A DNA stretch of 35,637 nucleotides. It comes from a virus. The stretch lies in the IMG/VR virus record IMGVR_UViG_3300031700_000004, positions 1-35,637 of that record; one strand, given 5' to 3'. Below the pieces are notes generated by a model. That model ran no database searches and had not been told where the DNA came from. It worked only from the letters and a program-made list of their open reading frames with translations. The translations under genes were made by a program, and so were the position numbers. The first letter of the stretch is position 1, and every line of letters starts with the position of its first letter. Shown piece after piece: positions 1 to 6,081 of this stretch.

Positions 1-215
1 GCAGTTGCACCAGCAAGCGCAAAATGGTGGTTTGCAAGCCCCAATCCCGCCAACACGGGAGTTATTTGAAAGTGACCCAATTGGTTACATGGAAGAAAAG
101 CTCAAGTATGACGAGGGTAAGGCACAATACGACCAAAATATGTACCAACTTCAGAATGTGCAAAATCAGCGCGCGCAGGCTCAACAAGCGGCTCACCAAG
201 CCTACCTTCAAGAGC
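1..215. repeat. Terminal redundancy, left copy (circular closure)
   Basis: These 215 bases match 35423-35637 except at two positions: base 85 is T here and G at 35507, and base 88 is C here and T at 35510. Both changes are silent (Gly and Tyr codons of the scaffold gene). The repeat lies inside one open frame that continues across the join. It is therefore best read as the overlap of a circularly closed assembly of a mixed population, not as a physical terminal repeat. Confidence 0.9.
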
Positions 216-565
216 AAGCACAAGTGTTGACGCAGTTCATTCCTGAAATTGCCGATCCTCAAAAGGGTGAAGCAATTAAAAACGCATTGGTTGATACCGG
301 TGTTTCTTACGGGTTTACGCCTGAAGAGATGCAGAATGTAACCGATGCTAGATATGTGCGCGCGTTGAATGACGCCCGTAAATATCGTGAGCTGGTATCA
401 AAGCGCAAATCAGCACAGTCCAAGGGTGAGAAAGCCCGGCCTGTGGTAAAAGCTGGCGCGAAAAAACGGCAAGACGGAAATGCTGAAACTCGTAGAAAAG
501 CGCAGACGCGCTTGCAGAAAACAGGTTCAGATGCAGACGCATTAAGCCTGATGTTTAAACAGTAA
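2..565 (+). CDS. Scaffold (capsid assembly) protein, 3' part
   Basis: This is the C-terminal 187 codons of the gene that begins at 35010. The overlap joins them in frame into one protein of about 325 residues. This half is rich in Gln, Ala and Glu, predicted helical and coiled-coil, and ends in a very basic stretch (roughly the last 60 residues, many Lys/Arg). Phage scaffolds commonly have such a tail, which docks on the inner face of the coat protein. The capsid gene follows after 20 bp and the portal gene lies upstream, the usual portal-scaffold-coat order. No protease motif is visible, so scaffold is preferred over a maturation protease. The role comes from composition and position, not from a recognised catalytic or fold signature. 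Confidence 0.85.
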   Translation, partial: QLHQQAQNGGLQAPIPPTRELFESDPIGYMEEKLKYDEGKAQYDQNMYQLQNVQNQRAQAQQAAHQAYLQEQAQVLTQFIPEIADPQKGEAIKNALVDTGVSYGFTPEEMQNVTDARYVRALNDARKYRELVSKRKSAQSKGEKARPVVKAGAKKRQDGNAETRRKAQTRLQKTGSDADALSLMFKQ

Positions 566-585
566 GTCTTTGAAAGGACACTCTA

Positions 586-1542
586 ATGGCCCAGCCAACC
601 AACCTATTTGATACCTACGATTCTGTAGGCATCAGGGAAGACCTAAGCGATATGATCTACAATGTAGACCCTAGCGCCACACCGTTTTACTCCAAGTCGA
701 GCAAGACAAAAGCAAAAAACACTCTCGTTGAGTGGCAAACTCAAGCATTGCGCGGTTCGCAGGTAAATGCTCACATCGAAGGCGACTCAACATCCGCCGA
801 TGCTGTGACTCCAACTGTACGCCTTGGCGCACGCACACAGATTTTCAAAAATGCTGTAGTCGTGTCCGATACGGATGAAGCCGTTGACAATGCAGGCCGT
901 GCCAAAGAATTGGCATACCAAACTTTGCTCATCGCTAAAGAGCAAAAATTGGACATCGAAAAGGCTCTGTTTGCTAACCAAGGCAACGTAGGCGGAAGCA
1001 ATGTTCTTGCCCGTAAAACTGGTGGTGTACCATCATGGTTGATTACTAACGTAAACTTTGTTTCAGCCAGTTCAGGTGCAAACCCAACTGGCGACGGCTC
1101 CAACGCTCGTACAGACAGTGGCGCTCCAACTGCATTTACGCAGGCCAAGTTTGACGACGTTATGCAGTCAATCTGGGAAGAGGGCGGCAAGCCAGATACT
1201 TGCTATCTCTCAGCATTTCAGATGAATGTTGCTTTGGGCTTCACTGGTAACAACAACCAGCGTTCAGCAGTACAAGCTGGCGACGAAACTGTTGTTAAGT
1301 CACTCGCAGTTTATGTGACACCTTGGGGTACAGTGCAGTTTATGCCTTCTCGCGAAAACCGCAGCCAAGACGTCTTCATTTTGCAGGACAACATGTGGGA
1401 ATGCGCAGTATTGCGTGGAACTAAGAATGTTGCACTTGCCAAAAATGGCGACAACACAACTCGTCAAGTCACAACCGAATTGGCTCTTTGCTCTAAGAAC
1501 GAAAAAGCAAACGGCGCGATTTACGACAACACAACTTCGTAA
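586..1542 (+). CDS. Major capsid protein (SU10-type, DUF5309-like)
   Basis: This 318-residue protein forms the icosahedral shell. Its N-terminal motif (TYDSVGIREDLSDMIYNVDP, about residues 10-29), followed by TPFYSKSSKTKAKNTLVEWQ, is typical of the SU10-like/DUF5309 coat family, an HK97-fold group common in short-tailed phages. The length is normal for that family and no cleaved delta domain is evident. The start has a clear ribosome site (AAAGGA, 7-base spacing) 20 bp after the scaffold stop. A strong hairpin follows the stop, as expected where coat message must be more abundant than distal messages. The family call is from recognition of the N-terminal pattern; the gene order supports it. 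Confidence 0.92.
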   Translation: MAQPTNLFDTYDSVGIREDLSDMIYNVDPSATPFYSKSSKTKAKNTLVEWQTQALRGSQVNAHIEGDSTSADAVTPTVRLGARTQIFKNAVVVSDTDEAVDNAGRAKELAYQTLLIAKEQKLDIEKALFANQGNVGGSNVLARKTGGVPSWLITNVNFVSASSGANPTGDGSNARTDSGAPTAFTQAKFDDVMQSIWEEGGKPDTCYLSAFQMNVALGFTGNNNQRSAVQAGDETVVKSLAVYVTPWGTVQFMPSRENRSQDVFILQDNMWECAVLRGTKNVALAKNGDNTTRQVTTELALCSKNEKANGAIYDNTTS

Positions 1543-1552
1543 TATACTAAGT

Positions 1553-1577
1553 AAAGGGGCGGCTTTGTCGCCCCTTT
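1553..1577 (+). terminator. Hairpin terminator after the capsid gene
   Basis: There is a perfect 9-bp stem, AAAGGGGCG (1553-1561) with CGCCCCTTT (1569-1577), and a 7-base loop. It begins 10 bp after the coat stop codon. The T run is short (three T), so it probably acts as a partial terminator or an mRNA 3'-end stabiliser within the late operon. Confidence 0.75.
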
Positions 1578-1596
1578 AACTCAACCGGAGAATGAC

Positions 1597-1788
1597 ATGA
1601 AAAAAGTTTTAGTTGTAGGCTTCAAGATACACACGTCTCTTGGAAAGCTGGTCAAAGATGACATAGCAGAGCTGCCCGACGCAGAGGTTGAAACCCTCCA
1701 GCGCGTCCGTCCAGATGCACTTAAAGTGCTTGGTGACGTTAAGCCAGCTCCCGCACCCGCCCCCACTAAGCGCGCCAAGGCCGTATAA
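1597..1788 (+). CDS. Small virion-region protein of unknown function
   Basis: This 63-residue basic protein is not recognised. The N-terminal half contains a short hydrophobic strand (KVLVVGF) and a Glu/Asp-rich helix. The C-terminus is a Pro/Ala linker (PAPAPAP) ending in a Lys/Arg patch, like small DNA- or capsid-associated phage proteins. It starts after CCGGAG with good spacing, directly behind the capsid terminator. The next gene begins 3 bp after its stop, so the two are cotranscribed. A head-completion or decoration role is possible from position, but nothing in the sequence shows it. Confidence 0.7.
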   Translation: MKKVLVVGFKIHTSLGKLVKDDIAELPDAEVETLQRVRPDALKVLGDVKPAPAPAPTKRAKAV

Positions 1789-1791
1789 GAC

Positions 1792-2079
1792 ATGGCCAAA
1801 ATTTCAGAAACCATTAGCTTTGAGCATGACAACATGGTCATTAAGCAACGCCACGACGTTAGCCAAGCGCTAAAAGACGCGGAAATGGCCAAAGCCTCTG
1901 GCGTAGGCATGTCTGGGGAAAACCGACTTGTCGGCTTCTTAGACGGCGCTGTACTTGCCACATGGCTAAAGGAAGCTGGTGTATCATGGTCTGATACAGA
2001 AGCCGCCAAGGAAGTGGTCAAGCGCAAGATGATGTCTGGGGACTTTTCCAAATTCCGTGTTTGGGAAGGCAGTTACTAA
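1792..2079 (+). CDS. Conserved-looking small phage protein, unknown function
   Basis: This 95-residue protein is mixed alpha/beta and soluble, with no membrane segment. It begins MAKISETISFEHDNMVIKQR and carries a helical middle (DVSQALKDAEMAKASG) and a C-terminal helix followed by FRVWEGSY. The composition looks like a real folded protein. It lies between capsid and lysis genes with almost no spacing, and its stop is 1 bp from the next start. I do not recognise a named family. Position suggests a minor head protein, but a lysis-associated role is equally open. Confidence 0.7.
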   Translation: MAKISETISFEHDNMVIKQRHDVSQALKDAEMAKASGVGMSGENRLVGFLDGAVLATWLKEAGVSWSDTEAAKEVVKRKMMSGDFSKFRVWEGSY

Positions 2080-2080
2080 A

Positions 2081-2314
2081 ATGGAAATGGACGCAATCTT
2101 GAATTTACTTTTTGCCGGAGTAATCAGCGGTCTTGGCTGGTGGATTAAAACACAGAAAGAGGAGCTTGATCGCGTCCGTATCCTACTTAATAGAACCCGC
2201 GAAGAAATGGCCAAAGAATACGTTACCAAGTCTGACAGCAATCAAGTTCTTTTGCAGATAATGAGCAAATTCGACAAGCTGGAAGAGAAGATTGACAAGC
2301 TGATGGCGAGGTAA
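2081..2314 (+). CDS. Small membrane-anchored coiled-coil protein
   Basis: This 77-residue protein has one N-terminal membrane segment (about residues 5-22, AILNLLFAGVISGLGWWI). A charged helix with heptad-like spacing runs to the C-terminus (FDKLEEKIDKLMAR at the end). The start at 2081 is preferred because GGGAAGG lies 11 bases upstream. A longer frame from 2057 would overlap the previous gene without a ribosome site, and an ATG at 2087 would be further from it. It heads the lysis cassette. The architecture would suit a spanin-like or holin-modulating protein, but no family is recognised and that is inference. Confidence 0.72.
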   Translation: MEMDAILNLLFAGVISGLGWWIKTQKEELDRVRILLNRTREEMAKEYVTKSDSNQVLLQIMSKFDKLEEKIDKLMAR

Positions 2315-2315
2315 C

Positions 2316-2489
2316 ATGCTCTGCGTTTTGGTTTTTCTATCTTGGGGTCATACTTGGATTGATGGGTCAAATCAACTATCCAAATACTGCTACTATGATT
2401 GCCAAGGCAAAAAGAATGGCAGTTGGTACGATAAGGTTTACCGGGTATCCCCGAATTATAATTGCCCAGTAAGGATTGTGTTCGCATGA
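2316..2489 (+). CDS. 57-residue Cys-containing small protein in the lysis cassette
   Basis: This short gene fills an otherwise unexplained gap. It starts 1 bp after the previous stop, has GAGG four bases before its ATG, and ends with a TGA overlapping the next ATG (ATGA). The product has a hydrophobic N-terminus (MLCVLVFLSWGHTW) and a Tyr/Cys-rich body with cysteines at about residues 3, 25, 29 and 50. This looks like a membrane-inserted or exported peptide, possibly disulphide-bonded. The tight spacing on both sides is the main evidence that it is translated. Its role is unknown; an envelope or lysis accessory is the obvious guess. Confidence 0.68.
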   Translation: MLCVLVFLSWGHTWIDGSNQLSKYCYYDCQGKKNGSWYDKVYRVSPNYNCPVRIVFA

Positions 2490-2962
2490 TTGATCCGTTT
2501 ACCGCATTTGCAGTAGCCCAATCTGCCGTTTCGGCAATTAAAAAGGGCATCCAGCTAGGCAGGGATATCGGCGGCATCTCCAACGACTTGGCCAAATTTG
2601 CTGGCGCACTTTCTGACATTAATTTTGCGCATAAGCGCAGTGAAAATCCGCCGTGGTACGCCGTACTATTTGGAGGCTCTGGCCCAAGTGCGATGGACAT
2701 CTTTGCTAAGAAAAAACAAGCGGAGGCCATGCGTGCTGAGATTAAACAATATATTCAATTCGGCTTTGGCCAATCTGCGTGGGATGAGCTTCTGGCCATC
2801 GAAGGCAGGGTTCGCAAGGACCGCCAGAAAACTCTGTATCGCAAGGCGGAAATACAACAGACAATTCTGGAGTGGACTTTGGGCATTCTGGTGGTGGTAT
2901 CAGGATTTGGTGTCTTTGGCGTGGGCGTTTATTATTTCGGCAAAAAGCAAGGGAAATGGTAA
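2486..2962 (+). CDS. Membrane protein with C-terminal anchor, lysis/virion region
   Basis: This 158-residue protein starts MIDPFTAFAVAQSAVSAIKK, a pattern I associate with conserved proteins of aquatic phages, though without a known function. The body is helical (Gly/Ile-rich first third, Ala/Lys/Glu-rich middle). One strong membrane segment sits near the end (about residues 129-150, LGILVVVSGFGVFGVGVYYF), followed by a short basic tail. The start overlaps the previous stop (ATGA) and the stop overlaps the next start (TAATG), so it is translationally coupled on both sides. An upstream in-frame ATG at 2462 lacks a ribosome site. A lysis or DNA-delivery role is possible. Confidence 0.75.
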   Translation: MIDPFTAFAVAQSAVSAIKKGIQLGRDIGGISNDLAKFAGALSDINFAHKRSENPPWYAVLFGGSGPSAMDIFAKKKQAEAMRAEIKQYIQFGFGQSAWDELLAIEGRVRKDRQKTLYRKAEIQQTILEWTLGILVVVSGFGVFGVGVYYFGKKQGKW

Positions 2963-3159
2963 TGGCAACTAAACTAGATGAATGGAAAGTATTGCCCCGG
3001 CTAATGATGCTGGCGGTGACAGTATTAACGTATCAGGCGGTTCATTGGTTTATGTCGCTACCTGATCCTAGCATTGCTCAGTCAGGGCTTGTTAGCGTCT
3101 GCATGGGCGCGCTAACAGGGTGCTTCGGCATATGGATGAACGGTAAGGAGGTAAAATAA
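2962..3159 (+). CDS. Two-segment small membrane protein, holin-like
   Basis: This 65-residue protein has two likely membrane segments (about residues 12-31 and 41-58), joined by a short polar turn (LPDPSIAQS), and a charged C-terminus (MNGKEVK). It overlaps both neighbours by one base (TAATG) and sits immediately before a three-segment holin-type gene. Size and topology fit a class II holin or antiholin partner. No sequence family is recognised, so the assignment rests on topology and position. Confidence 0.72.
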   Translation: MATKLDEWKVLPRLMMLAVTVLTYQAVHWFMSLPDPSIAQSGLVSVCMGALTGCFGIWMNGKEVK

Positions 3160-3545
3160 TGTTTCAAACTTTACTAGGCCCAATTGCAAATATCGTCGGG
3201 AGCATCGTAAATGGTAAGATGGAGCAGAAGGCCGCCGAAACTAAAGTCAAGATTGCGAAAGCTGAAGCTCAAGCCCAGATCATGCTGTCACAGGCCACCT
3301 CTGAGGCCGATTGGGAAAAGGTCATGGCAGAAGGGTCACGCGATAGCTGGAAAGATGAGTGGCTTACCGTGTTGTTTTCAGTGCCTTTAATTCTAGCATT
3401 CTTCGGTGAATGGGGCCGGGTCATCGTAGCCCAAGGCTTTGCCGCGCTGGATGTTATGCCAAGCTGGTATCAATACACGCTTGGCGTAATCGTAAGCGCC
3501 AGCTTTGGCGTTAGGTCTGCAACTAAATTTTTTGGGAAGAAATGA
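3159..3545 (+). CDS. Probable holin (3TM/GTA-holin-like)
   Basis: This 128-residue protein has a helical N-terminal half rich in Lys, Glu and Gln. Hydrophobic segments follow at about residues 67-84 (LTVLFSVPLILAFFGEW region) and 103-122, and the N-terminus itself is hydrophobic. The WKDEWLTVLFSVPLI...WYQYTLGVIV...FG layout is characteristic of the three-segment holin family found in gene transfer agents and many phages. It would form the inner-membrane lesion that frees the endolysin. The endolysin starts 2 bp downstream, which strongly supports the call. A strong ribosome site (AAGGAGG) precedes the ATG. Confidence 0.8.
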   Translation: MFQTLLGPIANIVGSIVNGKMEQKAAETKVKIAKAEAQAQIMLSQATSEADWEKVMAEGSRDSWKDEWLTVLFSVPLILAFFGEWGRVIVAQGFAALDVMPSWYQYTLGVIVSASFGVRSATKFFGKK

Positions 3546-3546
3546 C

Positions 3547-4170
3547 ATGAGCGACGCAATGAAAAACCTGCAAGCCAAAATCAGCGTTGGCGCTGATGGT
3601 GCGTTTGGGCCAAATACTGCTAAAGCCATCGCCAAGCATTTCAACCTGTCGCCTGAACGTGGCGCGCATCTTATGGGGCAAGCTCACCATGAAAGCGGTG
3701 GCTTTAAGCGTACCCGTGAGGGGCTGCATTATTCAACGCCGGAACGGATCATGGCTGTGTGGCCGTCGCGCTTCCCTACCGTTGACAGTGCCAAGCCATA
3801 TGCGCGCAATCCGTCAGGTCTGGCCAACAAGGTTTACGCTGACCGCATGGGCAACGGCAATCAGGCATCGTGCGAAGGCTCGCTATATTGTGGCAGAGGC
3901 TTTCTGCAACTCACAGGCAAATCAAATTATCGCAGCTTTGCATCCGACATGGGCATCCCCGAAGTTATGACCGATCCGGACCTAGTTGCCAGCACATACG
4001 CGTTTGAGACTGCTCTGTGGTTTTTCCGCACCAATGGCTTGTTTAAAATAGCTGAGACGGGTGTTGATGAGGAGACGATCCGCAAAATCACTAAACGCGT
4101 CAACGGTGGCTATCACGGTCTTGATGATCGGATTGAGCAAACCAATCAAATCTATGGATGGCTTAGCTAG
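3547..4170 (+). CDS. Endolysin, GH19 (chitinase-fold) muramidase/lysozyme
   Basis: This 207-residue lysin is predicted to cut peptidoglycan glycan strands. The GH19 signature is clear: HHESGGF with the proposed catalytic Glu at residue 49, and the family motif YCGRGFLQLTGKSNY at about residues 114-128. The first 35 residues (VGADGAFGPNTAKAIAKHF) resemble a truncated peptidoglycan-binding repeat. No signal peptide is present, so release through the holin is expected. The ATG at 3547 follows GGGAAG. An in-frame ATG at 3505 lies inside the holin gene and is not favoured. Fold-family assignment is confident; the exact bond cleaved is not shown. Confidence 0.92.
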   Translation: MSDAMKNLQAKISVGADGAFGPNTAKAIAKHFNLSPERGAHLMGQAHHESGGFKRTREGLHYSTPERIMAVWPSRFPTVDSAKPYARNPSGLANKVYADRMGNGNQASCEGSLYCGRGFLQLTGKSNYRSFASDMGIPEVMTDPDLVASTYAFETALWFFRTNGLFKIAETGVDEETIRKITKRVNGGYHGLDDRIEQTNQIYGWLS

Positions 4171-4181
4171 GCTAGCCAACC

Positions 4182-4556
4182 TTGCAGGATCAAGCCGCAA
4201 GCGCAAATGTCGGAAGGGCGGGAGAATATCTCGCCCTGTCTCAGTTGTCCCTCGCTGGCTATTTCTGCACCCTTGCGCCTTCGCAGGACCATGACGCGTA
4301 TATACAGATGGATACACGCATACTGACTTTGCAGGTCAAGACGTCATCAAAAATCAGGCACCAGAAATATCAATTCTTCACTAAGCAAAGCGAAATCCGG
4401 CAGAGGTCTGACGTTTACGCATTCGTGTCGATGGACCTTAATAAGATTTTCTTCTGCCGTGGAGATGACCCAATAATCAGGCCAAGCTCAACGCACTTGG
4501 ATGCTGAATTATTTGAGCCGGGTAGTATGCAAGAAGTTTTATCTTCGTTCGATTGA
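4182..4556 (+). CDS. PD-(D/E)XK-like small nuclease
   Basis: This 124-residue protein has the layout of the restriction-endonuclease fold: a helix with Glu15 (GRAGEYLALS), an acidic residue at Asp38 (DHDAY), then strands leading to LQVKTSSK (Gln51, Lys53). The Gln in place of Asp/Glu before Lys occurs in some active members but could mean altered activity. It is the last gene of the rightward operon, 11 bp after the endolysin. The only start available after the upstream in-frame stop is TTG at 4182, with no good ribosome site, so translation may depend on coupling. Host-DNA degradation, homing or packaging help are possible and cannot be separated here. Confidence 0.72.
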   Translation: MQDQAASANVGRAGEYLALSQLSLAGYFCTLAPSQDHDAYIQMDTRILTLQVKTSSKIRHQKYQFFTKQSEIRQRSDVYAFVSMDLNKIFFCRGDDPIIRPSSTHLDAELFEPGSMQEVLSSFD

Positions 4557-4568
4557 TTTGGCTTTGCT

Positions 4569-4590
4569 AAGTAATATCGCAGTATTACTT
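4569..4590. terminator. AT-rich palindrome at the convergent operon junction
   Basis: There is a perfect 8-bp inverted repeat, AAGTAATA (4569-4576) with TATTACTT (4583-4590), and a 6-base loop. It lies between the end of the rightward late operon (4556) and the end of the leftward early operon (4630). It is symmetric, as a bidirectional stop would be. The stem is AT-rich and lacks a long T tail, so termination strength is uncertain. Confidence 0.5.
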
Positions 4591-4629
4591 GTCTCTCTAA
4601 AATATACCTAAGTGCGCCCCCAGTATCTT

Positions 4630-4854
4630 TTAACTATTCGGCCTCGCCAATGGCCGGATGCTGCTTGACGGCATGTCAGTTCGCTCACATTGCGCCATGC
4701 TGTCTCTGGATTGCGACAGGATGACGGGATAGATTGCATCAATGGCCACTGAACATGTCTGCATGTCCTTGAAGTAGACAGTTGACGTGGCCTCATAGGA
4801 GGTAACGCCACTGTTTACGGTGTATGTCAGTATTAGTGCTGCCCAGTAAGTCAT
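4630..4854 (-). CDS. Small membrane or exported protein, end of early operon
   Basis: This 74-residue protein has a short hydrophobic N-terminus (MTYWAALILTYTV) that could be a signal or anchor. Two cysteines (about residues 34 and 56) lie in a helical, polar remainder. Its ATG overlaps the stop of the upstream regulator gene (ATGA), which is the main evidence for translation. No family is recognised with confidence. It is the last gene of the leftward operon, 40 bp from the palindrome at the junction. Confidence 0.62.
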   Translation of the reverse strand: MTYWAALILTYTVNSGVTSYEATSTVYFKDMQTCSVAIDAIYPVILSQSRDSMAQCERTDMPSSSIRPLARPNS

Positions 4855-5615
4855 CGTTCATCCTCAAATGGTGAATGGAATGCCTCGATAGGCTGCTTGC
4901 AGAACACCCAGCGCCATTGCGGCTTAGTCTGGTCCTTGATTTCCACATAATCGCGCACCCGGTGTATTTTTTCAGCTAAAACCAATTTCTTCAAATAGCT
5001 GGCTGTGCGTGGGATACTATCCCCAAGCAACTCAGCGGCGTCCGCTACGGTAACGCGCTGGTCATCGCTCAGCATGCCGATAAGTTTCTCACCTTGCGCT
5101 ATGCCATACGCCTTACGCCTGCTAGCTATTTCAAGCGCGCCCTTGTGCATCGTGCTTTGCCGTGGCTTCATCGACGGCAATGGCCCACGGTTTTTTAGTT
5201 TGTATTGCAGCCGCTCAAACTCAAGAATGCAATGGCCGTAAGTTATCTCGTATCGCTTATACTTGTCAGTGACGCCCTGAAGGCTTGCCTTTAGTCTGCC
5301 TTCGGGAGAGCGTTTAAAGCGGATTTCAGCCTCTCTAGCAGCACGCTCTGCTCCTGTAGCCTCTGCTGCAAGTTTGGCCTCTTCAAGGTGTTCGGCTCGC
5401 TCAGCATGATCGAGTTCACTCTCTCGAGCCTCCGGATATACTTCATTATTTTTTCCATGCCTTACCTTTCTGGCTAAAGTTATACCTAATTTTTTTGCGA
5501 TGCGGTGGACCGTTGAATTGGAAATGTGCAGCAATTCTGCAATCTCGCCCTGACACATATTCATCTCAGCGCACTTGATGAGATGATCTATTGTGGCGTC
5601 TGAAGTCTTGGTCAT
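4851..5615 (-). CDS. Two-HTH DNA-binding protein, probable transcription regulator
   Basis: This 254-residue protein has a helix-turn-helix at about residues 20-45 (MCQGEIAELLHISNSTVHRIAKKLG), similar to those of resolvases and Trp-repressor-like proteins. A charged Glu/Arg/Ala helix follows (about 65-115), and a second, winged-helix-like domain lies at about 185-226 (VTVADAAELLGD...TASYLKKLVLAEKIHRV). The start at 5615 has a strong GGAGGAAG site and overlaps the preceding stop; an upstream in-frame ATG at 5657 lacks one. It is near the end of the early operon, so it may switch on the late promoter or shut off early genes. That role is inference. Confidence 0.78.
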   Translation of the reverse strand: MTKTSDATIDHLIKCAEMNMCQGEIAELLHISNSTVHRIAKKLGITLARKVRHGKNNEVYPEARESELDHAERAEHLEEAKLAAEATGAERAAREAEIRFKRSPEGRLKASLQGVTDKYKRYEITYGHCILEFERLQYKLKNRGPLPSMKPRQSTMHKGALEIASRRKAYGIAQGEKLIGMLSDDQRVTVADAAELLGDSIPRTASYLKKLVLAEKIHRVRDYVEIKDQTKPQWRWVFCKQPIEAFHSPFEDER

Positions 5616-5779
5616 TCGTCTTCCTCCATAGGCTCTACTTGGCCTGTTCCTGCGCAATTATCGCATTCAGTTGTTTCTGTGTCTGGAAAGCCATAATCAT
5701 TGTTAAGGCTTTGCGTGACAAACGTCTCGCGTTCCTGTGATCCAGTGCCATTGCACTCAGGGCAATCAATCCATTCCAT
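5612..5779 (-). CDS. 55-residue twin zinc-knuckle (DnaJ-like) microprotein
   Basis: This small gene sits exactly between two others: its ATG overlaps the HNH gene stop by one base (TAATG) and its stop overlaps the regulator start (ATGA). The product starts MEWIDCPECNGTGSQ and carries two CxxCxGxG motifs, CPECNGTG at about residues 6-13 and CDNCAGTG at about 39-46. This is the metal-binding repeat of the DnaJ cysteine-rich domain, here free of any J domain. The rest is acidic. Such mini-proteins probably bind one zinc through the paired motifs. The function is unknown; a chaperone-cofactor or partner-binding role is plausible. Confidence 0.82.
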   Translation of the reverse strand: MEWIDCPECNGTGSQERETFVTQSLNNDYGFPDTETTECDNCAGTGQVEPMEEDE

Positions 5780-6081
5780 TACTCTTCTCCTTTAGCTGCA
5801 TCTATGTGGTGTTTGTTTGCGTAAGTGTGGATGGCGTGGCAGTTGGCGCACAACACCTCACACTTTTCCATTTCGGCCACGACGTTTTTCATTACGCCTT
5901 TACTGGCTAACTTTGAAACACTCATAACCTTATCTGAAGGGTCCAAGTGGTTAAAATGTAAAGCCACAGGATGCTCAGCGTAGCCGCAGCGATTGCAGCC
6001 TGCATTAATTTTAAAATTGTCTACAAATGCCCTAATTTTTGCCGCGCGCTCGACGGCCAATTGCTGCGCCCTGCTACGCAT
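5779..6081 (-). CDS. HNH endonuclease
   Basis: This 100-residue protein has a canonical zinc-stabilised HNH fold: CNRC at residues 29-32, the HFNHLDP core (His42, Asn44, His45) and CANCHAIH at 78-85. The metal-binding cysteines are all present. The N-terminus is basic (SRAQQLAVERAAKIRAF). It overlaps the primase stop by one base (TAATG) and the next start by one base, so it belongs to the replication operon. Phage HNH proteins of this size act as homing endonucleases, packaging nickases or host-DNA cutters. Location away from the terminase, with no interrupted neighbour gene, makes replication or homing more likely than packaging. Confidence 0.88.
   Translation of the reverse strand: MRSRAQQLAVERAAKIRAFVDNFKINAGCNRCGYAEHPVALHFNHLDPSDKVMSVSKLASKGVMKNVVAEMEKCEVLCANCHAIHTYANKHHIDAAKGEE

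Noticed and set aside
1581-2051. A 156-codon minus-strand frame opposite the two small genes after the capsid
   Set aside because: Ser/Thr-rich antisense translation, no ribosome site, and it would overlap the capsid terminator region and two well-spaced plus-strand genes.
2242-2730. A 162-codon minus-strand frame in the lysis cassette
   Set aside because: It is opposite three coupled plus-strand genes with good ribosome sites and has no promoter or neighbours on its strand.
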